Positions 17,325 through 26,581 of a stretch of 64,000 nt of DNA are shown here, piece after piece. The first letter of the stretch is position 1, and every line of letters starts with the position of its first letter. Position numbers and translations under genes: made by a program. The notes below the pieces were generated by a model, which saw nothing but the letters and a program-made list of their open reading frames with translations, was not told where the DNA came from and made no database searches. Source of the stretch: Leifsonia psychrotolerans (GTDB taxonomy: Bacteria; Actinomycetota; Actinomycetes; Actinomycetales; Microbacteriaceae). The stretch is from contig NZ_JACCFM010000001.1 in the NCBI RefSeq assembly GCF_013410665.1, positions 806,001 to 870,000 on the forward strand, read 5' to 3'.

Positions 17325-18605
17325 ATGGCCCGTATAGGCGAAAGCGCCGACCTGCTCAAGTGCTCCTTTTGCGGGAAGAGCCAAAAGCAGGTTCAGCAGT
17401 TGATTGCTGGCCCTGGAGTGTACATCTGCGACGAATGCGTCGAACTGTGCAACGAGATCATCGAGGAACGTCTCGCTGAGGCGGGGGCCGAGGAAGCCAG
17501 CGGTGAATTTGAGTTGCCCAAGCCGAAAGAGATCTACGGGTTTCTCGAGGAATACGTCATCGGTCAAGAAGCAGCCAAGCGCTCGCTGGCCGTTGCGGTG
17601 TACAACCACTACAAGCGAGTTCGTGCACGCAGCACGCTGACCGCTGCCGATGCACTCCACGACGACGTCGAGATCGCCAAATCGAACATTCTGCTGATCG
17701 GCCCAACGGGCTGCGGCAAGACCTACCTTGCTCAGACTCTGGCGAAGCGACTCAACGTGCCGTTCGCCGTGGCCGATGCGACGGCGCTGACCGAGGCTGG
17801 CTACGTCGGAGAAGACGTTGAGAACATTCTTCTGAAGCTCATTCAGGCCGCCGACTATGACGTCAAGCGTGCCGAGACCGGCATCATCTACATCGACGAG
17901 ATCGACAAGATTGCCCGCAAGGCCGAGAACCCGTCGATCACGCGTGACGTGTCCGGTGAAGGCGTGCAGCAGGCGCTGCTCAAGATTTTGGAAGGGACCG
18001 TGGCGTCGGTACCTCCTCAGGGCGGGCGCAAGCATCCGCACCAAGAATTCATTCAGATCGACACCACCAACGTGCTCTTCATCGTGGCCGGCGCGTTCGC
18101 CGGCCTCGAAGAAATCATTTCGTCGCGTGCGGGCAAGAAGGGCATCGGTTTCGGTGCCCCCTTGCACAGCAAGGGCGACGACGTGAACCTGTTCAGTGAA
18201 GTGCTTCCAGAAGACCTGCATAAGTTCGGGTTGATTCCCGAGTTCATCGGTCGTCTGCCCGTCGTCACGACGGTCACCCAGCTCGACCAGGTGGCCCTGA
18301 TGCAGATTTTGACCGTGCCCAAAAACGCCCTCGTGCGCCAGTACCAGCGCATGTTCGAGCTCGATGGCGTTGAGCTCGAGTTCGAACAGCCGGCGCTTGA
18401 GGCCATAGCCGATCTGGCCGTGCTGCGCAAAACAGGGGCGAGAGGCCTTCGCGCCATCATGGAAGAAGTGCTCGGGCCGATCATGTTCGAGGTGCCCTCG
18501 AGCACCGAGGTGGCTCGCGTGGTCGTCACACGTGAGGCGGTGCTCGACAATGCGGCGCCGACGATTGTGCCACACCCGATGCTGCGCGAAGAGAAGTCAG
18601 CTTAG
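17325..18605 (+). CDS. clpX: ATP-dependent Clp protease ATP-binding subunit ClpX
   Basis: A 426-aa AAA+ unfoldase that recognises substrates and feeds them to ClpP. The N-terminal zinc-binding domain has CSFCGKSQ and CDECVELC (Cys13/16/35/38 region). Walker A is GPTGCGKT (126-133), Walker B is [10 protein letters not shown], and [18 protein letters not shown] and [10 protein letters not shown] carry the pore/sensor and arginine-finger motifs. The ClpP-docking IGF loop is present as KGIGFGAP. The ATG at 17325 follows GAAGGAGG. It completes the tig-clpP1-clpP2-clpX cluster. Confidence 0.98.
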   Translation: MARIGESADLLKCSFCGKSQKQVQQLIAGPGVYICDECVELCNEIIEERLAEAGAEEASGEFELPKPKEIYGFLEEYVIGQEAAKRSLAVAVYNHYKRVRARSTLTAADALHDDVEIAKSNILLIGPTGCGKTYLAQTLAKRLNVPFAVADATALTEAGYVGEDVENILLKLIQAADYDVKRAETGIIYIDEIDKIARKAENPSITRDVSGEGVQQALLKILEGTVASVPPQGGRKHPHQEFIQIDTTNVLFIVAGAFAGLEEIISSRAGKKGIGFGAPLHSKGDDVNLFSEVLPEDLHKFGLIPEFIGRLPVVTTVTQLDQVALMQILTVPKNALVRQYQRMFELDGVELEFEQPALEAIADLAVLRKTGARGLRAIMEEVLGPIMFEVPSSTEVARVVVTREAVLDNAAPTIVPHPMLREEKSA

Positions 18606-18673
18606 GCCGCGCCGATCAATCGAACTGCGGTAGGCGTAGAGTGGCGTATCGCCTGCGCCGATGCAAACCGGAG

Positions 18674-18701
18674 TTGATTGAGGCTGAGGAGACTCTAAGG
18701 T
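18674..18701 (+). promoter_or_regulatory. Putative promoter of the BenE transporter gene
   Basis: TTGATT (18674-18679) and TAAGGT (18696-18701), 16-bp spacer, lie shortly upstream of the transporter ORF. A transcript would start near 18708, leaving a short leader. Confidence 0.4.
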
Positions 18702-18729
18702 TCCGACAGTCGCCGCGTGCATACGGGCG

Positions 18730-19950
18730 TTGATACGAGGAGTCGAACCCATCTTTCAGCCCGTCTTTGCCGGTATTGTCGCCGCGATCACCGGATTCGC
18801 GAGTTCGTTCGTGCTTGTCATCGCCGGCATGCATGCTGTCGGGGCAAGCGACGCCCAAGCGGCATCCGCCCTTCTTGCGCTCTGTCTGCTGGTCGGACTG
18901 ACGTGCATTGTCGTGCCCGCGGTGTTCAAGATCCCCATTTCGTTCGCCTGGTCGACCCCCGGGGCCGCGTTGCTTGTAGCCGCCGGTGGAACCACTCACA
19001 ACTTCGGCGCTGCCGTTGGAGCTTTTCTGGTCTGTGGTGTTCTGATTGTGCTGACAGGACTCTGGCCGGCGTTAGGGCGGGCGATCACAAGCATTCCGAA
19101 GCCCATCGCCAGCGCAATGCTCGCGGGCATTCTGTTTCCGATCTGCCTGGCACCCGTGACTGCTGCAGTCGAGCAGCCTCTGCTCGCCATTCCGGTCATC
19201 GTGGTCTGGCTGGTACTCATGCGCTTCGCCGCGCGCTGGGCCGTTCCCGCCGCGATGGTCGTTGCTGCGATCGGTATTGCGCTGACGGCGGGAACGGATT
19301 GGCTCACGGCCTCCACGTCGTCGCCGGCACTCGTCTTCACCGCCCCGACCTTTGACGCTGCGGTGATCGTGAGCCTCGCACTGCCACTCTTCATCGTGAC
19401 AATGGCCGGTCAGAATGTGCCGGGCTTCGTCGTCCTCTCTACATTCGGGTACAGGCCCTCACCGCGGCCGATTCTCGTGACCTCAGGCCTGGCCACCGTC
19501 GCGGGGTCAGTGTTCGGTGCCCACAGCATCAACCTTGCCGCCATCACCGCAGCGCTGATGGCCAGTCCGGAGGCACACCCGCAGAAGTCGAAACGCTGGA
19601 TCGCGACACTCTCATCGGGGGTCGTCTACCTTGTGCTCGGCCTCGGGGCCGGGTTCGCCGCAGCCTTGGTCGCAGCATCGCCACCCATCCTGATCACAGC
19701 GGTTGCCGGTTTGGCGCTGCTGGGAGCGCTTGTGACAAGCATCACCGGTGCACTTGACGACCCGCGGCACCGCATCACAGCAATCACGACGTTCCTCGTT
19801 ACGGCGTCGGGAATCTCGATCCTCGGCATCGGGTCGGCCTTCTGGGGCTTGGCCGTCGGCGGCGTGATCATGCTCTGGCTTGGCGGTCTCCGGCGGCACA
19901 CGCCGACCCCAACGGATGCCCCGCGGGCGGAACCCCTCGTCGGACCCTAA
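18730..19950 (+). CDS. BenE-family benzoate/H+ symporter-like transporter
   Basis: A ~406-aa integral membrane protein with 11-12 hydrophobic segments, fitting the BenE family of proton-coupled benzoate importers. FQPVFAGIVAAITGFASSFVLVIAG at the N-terminus, WSTPGAALLVAAGG, and LFIVTMAGQNVPGFVVLSTFGY with GAHSINLAAITAALM are family blocks. No aromatic-degradation gene lies nearby, so the real substrate is open. The start is unusual: the only canonical start is a TTG at 18730 with no ribosome-binding site before it, while GAGGAG (18737-18742) lies downstream, 8 nt before an in-frame ATC (18751). True initiation is therefore uncertain by a few residues. Confidence 0.85.
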   Translation: MIRGVEPIFQPVFAGIVAAITGFASSFVLVIAGMHAVGASDAQAASALLALCLLVGLTCIVVPAVFKIPISFAWSTPGAALLVAAGGTTHNFGAAVGAFLVCGVLIVLTGLWPALGRAITSIPKPIASAMLAGILFPICLAPVTAAVEQPLLAIPVIVVWLVLMRFAARWAVPAAMVVAAIGIALTAGTDWLTASTSSPALVFTAPTFDAAVIVSLALPLFIVTMAGQNVPGFVVLSTFGYRPSPRPILVTSGLATVAGSVFGAHSINLAAITAALMASPEAHPQKSKRWIATLSSGVVYLVLGLGAGFAAALVAASPPILITAVAGLALLGALVTSITGALDDPRHRITAITTFLVTASGISILGIGSAFWGLAVGGVIMLWLGGLRRHTPTPTDAPRAEPLVGP

Positions 19951-20080
19951 CCGGGCTTCGGGCCTCGTGCCGTGCCGCCCGTGCCGGGCGCGCCCGTCCT
20001 CGCCCTCCCCAGGCGGAAAGAAACCGGGGCGGGGCGGGGGCGGGAGTGACGGGTACGGGTGAGGGGTCAGGAAGACGGGT

Positions 20081-20165
20081 GCGACGGGCGGCTGGGTCAC
20101 GACGCGACGGGCGGCCCTGGTTGAGGGTGCGACGGCGGCTATTTCAGGGCGCGACGGAGGCTAGT
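20081..20165. repeat. Degenerate ~23-bp tandem repeat at the dcp 3' end
   Basis: Four imperfect copies headed GCGACGG begin at 20081, 20104, 20129 and 20151 (spacings 23, 25, 22 bp). The last copy contains the dcp stop codon (20161-20163), so the array seems to have grown from the end of that gene. The rest of 19951-20160 between the convergent BenE and dcp genes shows only G/C-rich sequence. Confidence 0.6.
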
Positions 20166-22206
20166 TCAAGCCACGACGGTCCAAGAGCGGCTGGACGTCG
20201 GCGTCACGACCGCGAAAGTCCCGGTAGGCCTCCAACGGGTCCTTCGTGCCGCCGACGCCGAGCAGGCGGGTGCGGAACCGCTCGCCGTTGGTCCGAGTCA
20301 GCCCGCCGTTTTCCGTGAACCAGGCGACGGTGTCCGCATCGAGCACCTCACTCCAGATATAGGAGTAGTAGCCTGCGTCGTAGCCTCCCGAGAAGGTGTG
20401 CGCGAAATACGTGCTGGCGTAGCGCGGGGGTATGGCCGGGTTGTTGAGGCCGACTGCAGCCAGGGCCTCGACTTCGAAGGCTGCGACGTCGGTGACGTGG
20501 GTGTCGGCGTCGATGCTGTGCCAGGCCTGATCTAGAAGTGCCGCAGCCAGATATTCGCTCGTTGCGAAGCCTTCGTTGAACGTCGAGGAGGCACGCAAAT
20601 TTTCGACGAGTTGGCGCGGCAACGCCTCGCCCGTTCGATAGTGTGTCGCGTAGTTGGCGAGAACCTCGGGCCACAGCATCCACATTTCGTTGACTTGGCT
20701 CGGGTACTCGACGAAGTCGCGGTAGACGTTCGTGCCGGAGAACTTCGGATACGTCGATTGCGCGAACAGGCCGTGCAAGGCGTGCCCGAACTCGTGGAAG
20801 AGCGTGTTGACCTCGTCATAGCTCAGCAGTGTGGGCTCACCCGCGGCGGGCTTCGGCACGTTCATGTTATTCATCACGATGGTCGGGGTGCCGAGCAACG
20901 TGCTCTGTTGAATGAGCGAGTCCATCCAGGCGCCGCCGCGCTTTGAATCGCGCGTGTAGAAGTCGCCGATGTACAAGCCAACGGGGGAACCGTCCTCGTT
21001 TTTCACCTCGAACACCCGAGCCTGCGGGTGCCAGGCGGTCAGGTCGCTGCGTTCGGTGAAAGTGACGCCGTAGAGCAGCGTTGCCGCATAGAAAACCCCA
21101 TCACGAAGCACCTTCTCGAGTTCGAAGTACTCGCGCATTGCCGCCGTGTCAACGGCATACGTTGTGCGGCGCACGGCCTCGGCGTAGTGGGCCCAGTCCC
21201 AAGCTGCGAGCTCAAACGTCTCGCCGCTCGCCAGTATCTGGGCCTGCAACTGCGCCTGTTCGGCGCGGGCATTGCCGGCGGCTGCTGCGGCAAGGGGAAC
21301 GAGCATTGCGGCGACGGCCTCGGGAGTGCCTGCCGTCTGGTCAGCGGTGACGGCTGCCGCGTGGGTGTCGAAGCCGAGCAATCGAGCGCGTTCGGCCCGC
21401 AAGCCGGTGATCTGCAGGATGAGATCGCGATTGTCGTGTTGACCGCCACGGATGCCGCGGGCTCGCGACGCCGCCATGACCCGTTCGCGAACGGCACGGT
21501 TGGTGAGGTCTGCGAGGGCGGGGTGTCCGGTCGGCAGCACCAGGGTGAGCAGGTATGCGCCGGTCAGACCGCGCTCCGTTGCGGCCTCGGCTGCCGCGGA
21601 GATCTCACCGGGTGCGAGTCCGTCGAGCTCGGCGACGTCGTCGATGACGACGGCCAGTTCGTTGGTGTCCGAAAGCAGGTTCTTCTCGAACCGGGTGGTC
21701 AGGGTCGAGAGTCGCTGGTTGTAGTCGCGCAGCGTCTCTTTCTGCTCGGCAGACAACCCGGCTCCGGCGAGCGTGAACTCGGTCGAGTACCTCTCCACCA
21801 GATAGCGCGATTCGGCGTCGAGAGGGAGTGCGTCCAGCTGAGCGTGGACGGCCTGGATGCGGGAGTACAGGGCCGGGTCGAGTGTGATGGTGTCCTGGTG
21901 CGCGGCCAGCTGCGGGGCGAGTTCCTCTTCGAGCTGCAGAGTGAACTCTGATGAGTCAGATGAGCACTTGTTGGAGAACACACGGGCGACACGGCCGAGG
22001 GTGGCTCCGCTGCGCTCCAGGGGAAGAAACGTGTTCTCAAAGGTCGCGGGTTCGGGGTTTCTGGCGACGGCGGCGACCTCGGCCGCTTGCTCACGCATGC
22101 CCTCGGCAAAAGCCGGCGCATAGTGCTCGTCACGGATGTCGGCGAACGGCGGCAGCTGATAGGGGAGGGTGCTGGGAGTGAGGAAGGGATTCGCAGTGTC
22201 GACCAT
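20161..22206 (-). CDS. dcp: M3-family metallopeptidase, peptidyl-dipeptidase Dcp
   Basis: A 681-aa zinc peptidase of family M3, which removes dipeptides from peptide C-termini in the cytosol. The zinc motif HEFGHALHGL is at 471-480, and the third ligand Glu is in DFVEYPSQVNEMW downstream. HTFSGGYDAGYYSYIWSEVL is the conserved substrate-binding block with the Tyr/His residues of M3 enzymes. The length matches Dcp/oligopeptidase A. The ATG at 22206 has a GGGGAG very close upstream. It is divergent from the methyltransferase gene (54-bp gap). It may degrade peptides released by Clp or brought in by the ABC importer. Confidence 0.95.
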   Translation of the reverse strand: MVDTANPFLTPSTLPYQLPPFADIRDEHYAPAFAEGMREQAAEVAAVARNPEPATFENTFLPLERSGATLGRVARVFSNKCSSDSSEFTLQLEEELAPQLAAHQDTITLDPALYSRIQAVHAQLDALPLDAESRYLVERYSTEFTLAGAGLSAEQKETLRDYNQRLSTLTTRFEKNLLSDTNELAVVIDDVAELDGLAPGEISAAAEAATERGLTGAYLLTLVLPTGHPALADLTNRAVRERVMAASRARGIRGGQHDNRDLILQITGLRAERARLLGFDTHAAAVTADQTAGTPEAVAAMLVPLAAAAAGNARAEQAQLQAQILASGETFELAAWDWAHYAEAVRRTTYAVDTAAMREYFELEKVLRDGVFYAATLLYGVTFTERSDLTAWHPQARVFEVKNEDGSPVGLYIGDFYTRDSKRGGAWMDSLIQQSTLLGTPTIVMNNMNVPKPAAGEPTLLSYDEVNTLFHEFGHALHGLFAQSTYPKFSGTNVYRDFVEYPSQVNEMWMLWPEVLANYATHYRTGEALPRQLVENLRASSTFNEGFATSEYLAAALLDQAWHSIDADTHVTDVAAFEVEALAAVGLNNPAIPPRYASTYFAHTFSGGYDAGYYSYIWSEVLDADTVAWFTENGGLTRTNGERFRTRLLGVGGTKDPLEAYRDFRGRDADVQPLLDRRGLN

Positions 22207-22260
22207 CTCCCCAGCCTACTTTCGCGCGACTGCCGCGGGAATCAGTTCTAGGCTCTGACT

Positions 22261-23094
22261 ATGACTGATTCGGCCGATCGCTTCGAAACCGCAGCCCGTG
22301 AGAAATACACGCACGGTCACCACCCCAGCGTATTGCGCTCACACACGTGGCGCACTGTGGCGAACTCTGCCGAGTATCTGATCCCATACCTCGCGGCCGG
22401 CCAACGGGTGCTCGACGTGGGTTCGGGGCCCGGCACAATCACTGTCGACCTGGCGCGCCGGGTCGCCCCCGGCGTGGTGATCGGAGTTGATGCGTCGCCC
22501 GACATCGTCGACCAGGCGAATGCTCTAGCGCAGGACGAGGGCTTGCACACCGTGCGCTTTCAGATCGGCGACGTTTACGCGCTCGACTTCGCCGACGACA
22601 GTTTCGACGTCGTGCACGTGCACCAGATGCTGCAGCATGTGGCGAACCCGGTCGCCGCAATCACCGAGATTCGCCGGGTGCTGAAGCCCGGCGGCATCTT
22701 CGCGGCGCGCGAGGTCGACTACGGCGGCGTGATCTGGCACCCAGCGCTGCCGGGCCTCGCCGCCTGGATGACCGCCTACCAGGCCGTGCACCGGTGGAAC
22801 GGCGGTGACCCGGATGCCGGACGCTCGCTCAAGTCCTGGAGCCGACTGGCCGGTTTCGACGACGTGACGAGCGGTGCGTCGATCTGGTGTTTCGCCTCGG
22901 AGGCAGAACGTGAATGGTGGGGGCAGTCCTGGGCCGAACGCGCCGTCGATTCGAACTTTGCCACGCACGCCATTGAATCCGGGGCCGCCGACCTGAGCGA
23001 ATTGCAGACGATTTCTGCCGCGTGGCAGACCTGGGCGGCCCACCCCGACGGGTGGTTCGCGATGCCGCACGGCGAGGTCATCGCCCGCAAGTAG
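22261..23094 (+). CDS. Class I SAM-dependent methyltransferase (UbiE/Methyltransf_11 type)
   Basis: A 277-aa Rossmann-fold methyltransferase. SAM-binding motif I is VLDVGSGPGT (50-59), motif II contains VIGVDASPDIVDQA, and motif III is RRVLKPGGIFAAREVDYGG. DDSFDVVHVHQMLQHVANP is the post-I acidic loop region. The C-terminal ~100 residues are helical and rich in Trp. The substrate is unknown; small-molecule methylation is more likely than nucleic acid. It stands alone between dcp (divergent) and the convergent valS operon. Confidence 0.88.
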   Translation: MTDSADRFETAAREKYTHGHHPSVLRSHTWRTVANSAEYLIPYLAAGQRVLDVGSGPGTITVDLARRVAPGVVIGVDASPDIVDQANALAQDEGLHTVRFQIGDVYALDFADDSFDVVHVHQMLQHVANPVAAITEIRRVLKPGGIFAAREVDYGGVIWHPALPGLAAWMTAYQAVHRWNGGDPDAGRSLKSWSRLAGFDDVTSGASIWCFASEAEREWWGQSWAERAVDSNFATHAIESGAADLSELQTISAAWQTWAAHPDGWFAMPHGEVIARK

Positions 23095-23115
23095 GCGGCG
23101 AACGGTGAGACCGGG

Positions 23116-23382
23116 TTAGACCCAGTCGTCTTCGTCGTCGATCGGCCCCATCGGCTGCGTGATTGTCGCGCTGTCTTCCGTCGGGTTATAACGAATGATC
23201 GTGCCGTCGTCGAGTTCGAGCACGGGCTTCGACTCGAGCCAGGTGAGCGTCCAGCGCCAAGCGCTGTTGTCCTCGCCGAGGGCCGTGAGCTCTTCCTCGA
23301 CAGCCTGCACAGCAATTTCAACCACGTGGGGCAGTCCGGTGGGAACCGGATCGCCGAGCGGCCAGCGCGTTCCGAGCTGCAC
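23116..23382 (-). CDS. Small conserved hypothetical protein of the valS operon
   Basis: An 88-aa soluble protein with no recognised domain. It has an amphipathic helix (LPHVVEIAVQAVEEELTAL), a Trp-rich strand (WRWTLTWLESKPVLELDDG) and an acidic tail (MGPIDDEDDWV). The GTG at 23382 starts 2 bp after the GNAT stop codon, so it is the third gene of a valS-GNAT-small protein operon. An upstream in-frame start would overlap the GNAT gene by ~28 bp and is less likely. Confidence 0.7.
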   Translation of the reverse strand: MQLGTRWPLGDPVPTGLPHVVEIAVQAVEEELTALGEDNSAWRWTLTWLESKPVLELDDGTIIRYNPTEDSATITQPMGPIDDEDDWV

Positions 23383-23384
23383 GT

Positions 23385-23831
23385 CTAGAGCGCAATCTCG
23401 TAGGTGACCCACTCGGTGCGGGTGCCCATGTCGTCATACAAGCGCTGTGCGGTGGTGTTGTCGGCCGCGGTGATCAGCTGAATACCGCTGAGCTTGTGCG
23501 TTGCCGCATAGTCGCGCACGTGGTTGATGAGCGCCCGTCCGACACCGGCACCGCGCGTTTCATCCGAGACGAACAGATCGTCCAGGAAGAGGCCGTTGGT
23601 GGCGCGGAGCGTGTCGGGAACGATGCGGAAGTGGGTGAAGCCCACAAACGTTCCGTCACCGTCGACGGCGACTGCACCCTCAAGCGGATGGTTCTTGTCG
23701 ATGATCCAGCTCCAGACCTGTAGGGCCTTTTCATCGGTCAATTCACTCTTGTAAAACTCGCTGTAGCCCTCAAAGAGACCGAGCCAGGAGAAAAAATCCT
23801 TGTCGCCCAGCGTGCGTACCTGTACAGACAT
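23385..23831 (-). CDS. GNAT-family N-acetyltransferase
   Basis: A 148-aa acetyl-CoA-dependent acetyltransferase. The acetyl-CoA-binding motif A reads LFVSDETRGAGVGRALINHVRD (R/Q-x-x-G-x-G/A type), and the C-terminal GIQLITAADNTTAQRLYDDMG is motif B with the Tyr acid candidate. The acceptor substrate is unknown; the family acts on amines, amino acids or proteins. AAGGGGA precedes the ATG at 23831. It begins 10 bp after valS and is followed 2 bp later by the small protein gene. Confidence 0.9.
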   Translation of the reverse strand: MSVQVRTLGDKDFFSWLGLFEGYSEFYKSELTDEKALQVWSWIIDKNHPLEGAVAVDGDGTFVGFTHFRIVPDTLRATNGLFLDDLFVSDETRGAGVGRALINHVRDYAATHKLSGIQLITAADNTTAQRLYDDMGTRTEWVTYEIAL

Positions 23832-23841
23832 GAGGTTCCCC

Positions 23842-26466
23842 TTAACTTTCTGACACCGTGTCGAGCACGATATCCGTAACGGCCAACTCAACGCCAGCAA
23901 TAAATGACAATTCCTTGATTCTGCCCACGGCTGCCAAATCGGCCGCCGCCAATGCGATCAGTGCGATATCCGCATCCGGACCACTGATCGAAGCGGTTGC
24001 GACATCAGCCTTCTGCGACGCCTTGGCATCGGTCTTCGCCCGACGGATGCCGGTGAGAGCACGGCTGGCAAGGTCGAGCAAAGCGACATCCCCGGACACG
24101 GCCGGGGTAGCCAACTCGGCGGCAACGGGCCACGGTGCACGGTGCACCGAGTCATCGTTGGACCAGGACCAGGCCTCTTCGGTGGCGAACGGCACGAACG
24201 GCGCGAAGAGGCGCAGCAACGTCGACAGCGCAGTGCGCAGGGCGGCGACGGCGGACGCCTGCTCGGGGCCGACCTCACCGTAAGCGCGCTCCTTGACGAG
24301 CTCAAGATAGTCGTCGCAGAAGGTCCAGAAAAAGCTCTCTGCCGTCTCGAGCGCACGCGCGTGGTCGAAGTTCTCAAACGCTGCCGTCGCCGTCTCGACC
24401 ACGATGGCCAGGTTCGCCAGCATGCTCGCGTCGACCGGCTCGGTGACCGTGGCATCCGCGTCGCCTGTGAAGCTCAGGATGAACTTCGACGCATTCAGGA
24501 TCTTGATCGCCAGACGACGACCGATCTTGATCTGGGTCGGGTTCTGAGGGTCGAACGCGGCATCGGTGCCGAGGCGTGACGAAGCGGCCCAGTAGCGCAC
24601 GGCGTCCGAACCGTGCTGCTCAAGCATTCCGGCCGGGGTGACGACGTTGCCCTTCGACTTGGACATCTTCTTGCGGTCGGGGTCGACGATGAAGCCCGAC
24701 AGCGCGGCGTGCTTCCACGGCGAGCTACCGTGCTCGAGTTCGGCACGCAGCAGGGTGCTGAACAGCCAGGTGCGGATGATGTCTTGGCCCTGGGGGCGCA
24801 GCGCATACGGGTAGACGAGGGTGAAGAGTTCGGGGTCGCGCTCCCAGCCGCCGGCGAGCTGCGGGGTGAGGGAGGAGGTGGCCCAGGTGTCCATCACGTC
24901 GACTTCACCACGGAAGCCGCCGGCGATGCCGCGCTGGTCCTCGGTGTAGCCCGGAGCGGTGTCGCTCGAGGGATCGACGGGCAGCATCTCACGAGTGGCG
25001 ACAATGGGCTCGTCGAAGACCGGGTTTCCGTCGGCGTCGAGCGGGTACCAGACGGGCAACGGAACGCCGAAGAAGCGCTGACGCGAAATCAGCCAGTCGC
25101 CGGTCAAGCCGTTGACCCAGTTCTCGTAGCGTACGCGCATGAAGTCGGGGTGCCATTCGAGGTCGTTGCCGTGTTCGAGCAGTCGCGCGCGCAGGGTTTC
25201 GTCGCGGGCACCGTTGCGGATATACCACTGGCGGGTCGAGACGATTTCGAGTGGCTTGTCGCCCTTTTCGAAGAACTTCACCGGGTGAACGATCGAGCGG
25301 GGTTCGCCGATCAGGTCGCCGCTCGACGTGAGCAACTCGACAACGGCGGCCTTGGCGGAGAAGACGGTCTTGCCGGCTAACTCTGCATAAGCGGCGAGTC
25401 CGGCCTCGGAGCTGATCACGTCGGGGGCGTCGGCGATGATGCGGCCGTCGAAGCCCATGATTGCGCGGTTCGGCAGGTCGAGTTCACGCCACCAGACGAC
25501 GTCGGTCACGTCGCCGAAGGTGCAGATCATTGCGATTCCGCTGCCCTTGTCCTTCTGGGCGAGGTGATGGGCGAGGATCGGCACCTCGACATCGAAGAGC
25601 GGGGTGCGCACGGTGGTGCCGAACAGCGCCTTGTAGCGCTCGTCGTCGGGATGTGCCACCAGGGCAACACAGGCCGGCAGGAGTTCGGGACGCGTGGTCT
25701 CGATCTCGATGGTGCCGCCCTCAGTCTTCTCGAATGAGACCCGGTAGTAGGCGGCCGGCTGCTCTTTGTCTTCGAGCTCGGCCTGGGCGACGGCCGTGCG
25801 GAAGGTGACATCCCACAGTGTTGGGGCCATGGCCTGGTAGGCCTCGCCGCGGGCGACGTTGCCGAGGAAGGCCAGCTGCGAAGTGAAGAGGGCCTCCGGG
25901 CCGATGGTGCGGTAGGTCTGGGTCCAATCGACACTGAGGCCCAGCGTGCGCCAGAGCGCTTCAAACTGTTTCTCATCTTCTGTGGTGAGTCGTTCGCACA
26001 GTTCGATGAAGTTGCGACGGCTGACCGGTTTCTGATCGGCGGCCTTGATGCTCTTGCCGTCCCCGCCTTCGTGTGGTGGCACGAACTCGGCCTCATAGGG
26101 CAGCGATGGGTCGCAGCGCACGCCGTAGTAGTTCTGCACGCGACGCTCGGTGGGCAGTCCGTTGTCGTCCCAGCCCATCGGGTAGAACACGTTCTTGCCG
26201 CGCATGCGCTGGAAGCGAGCGATGACATCCGTGTGAGTGTAGGAGAAGACGTGGCCGATGTGCAGCGAACCGGATGCGGTGGGCGGCGGCGTGTCGATCG
26301 AGAAGACGGCCCCGGTGCTGCCTGTGGTTCCGGCATTCGCGTCACGCGCGGTCAGGGCGGCTTCGCGGTCAAACCGGTAGGTTCCTGCGCCTTCCCAGGT
26401 GGTCTCCCATTTGGCTTCCAGCCCTTCAAGGGCGGGTTTCTCGGGGACGCGGTCGGCGCTGGACAT
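23842..26466 (-). CDS. valS: Valyl-tRNA synthetase (archaeal-like form)
   Basis: An 874-aa class I aminoacyl-tRNA synthetase charging tRNA-Val, with an editing domain. The HIGH motif appears as SGSLHIGHVFSYTH and KMSKS at residues 600-604 (DRKKMSKSKGN). MGWDDNGLPTERRVQNYYG and the C-terminus LAVTDIVLDTVSES place it with the archaeal/rickettsial-like ValS type: the C-terminal coiled-coil tRNA-binding arm of the usual bacterial enzyme is missing. The ATG at 26466 has GGAGAG just upstream. It is the first gene of an operon with a GNAT protein and an 88-aa protein. No T-box is seen before it. Confidence 0.95.
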   Translation of the reverse strand: MSSADRVPEKPALEGLEAKWETTWEGAGTYRFDREAALTARDANAGTTGSTGAVFSIDTPPPTASGSLHIGHVFSYTHTDVIARFQRMRGKNVFYPMGWDDNGLPTERRVQNYYGVRCDPSLPYEAEFVPPHEGGDGKSIKAADQKPVSRRNFIELCERLTTEDEKQFEALWRTLGLSVDWTQTYRTIGPEALFTSQLAFLGNVARGEAYQAMAPTLWDVTFRTAVAQAELEDKEQPAAYYRVSFEKTEGGTIEIETTRPELLPACVALVAHPDDERYKALFGTTVRTPLFDVEVPILAHHLAQKDKGSGIAMICTFGDVTDVVWWRELDLPNRAIMGFDGRIIADAPDVISSEAGLAAYAELAGKTVFSAKAAVVELLTSSGDLIGEPRSIVHPVKFFEKGDKPLEIVSTRQWYIRNGARDETLRARLLEHGNDLEWHPDFMRVRYENWVNGLTGDWLISRQRFFGVPLPVWYPLDADGNPVFDEPIVATREMLPVDPSSDTAPGYTEDQRGIAGGFRGEVDVMDTWATSSLTPQLAGGWERDPELFTLVYPYALRPQGQDIIRTWLFSTLLRAELEHGSSPWKHAALSGFIVDPDRKKMSKSKGNVVTPAGMLEQHGSDAVRYWAASSRLGTDAAFDPQNPTQIKIGRRLAIKILNASKFILSFTGDADATVTEPVDASMLANLAIVVETATAAFENFDHARALETAESFFWTFCDDYLELVKERAYGEVGPEQASAVAALRTALSTLLRLFAPFVPFATEEAWSWSNDDSVHRAPWPVAAELATPAVSGDVALLDLASRALTGIRRAKTDAKASQKADVATASISGPDADIALIALAAADLAAVGRIKELSFIAGVELAVTDIVLDTVSES

Positions 26467-26581
26467 GACTCTCCGGTTCGGTCTGGGCGACACCGTGTCG
26501 GTGATGAGGTGCCTGAAGTGTGAGGCCTCTAATCTACCGGATGCGCTTGTTCGGCTTGACCGCACGAGCGGCAAACGCGGC

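Noticed and set aside
17271-18575. 434-aa open frame antisense to clpX
   Set aside because: Shadow of ClpX, whose motifs are intact on the plus strand.
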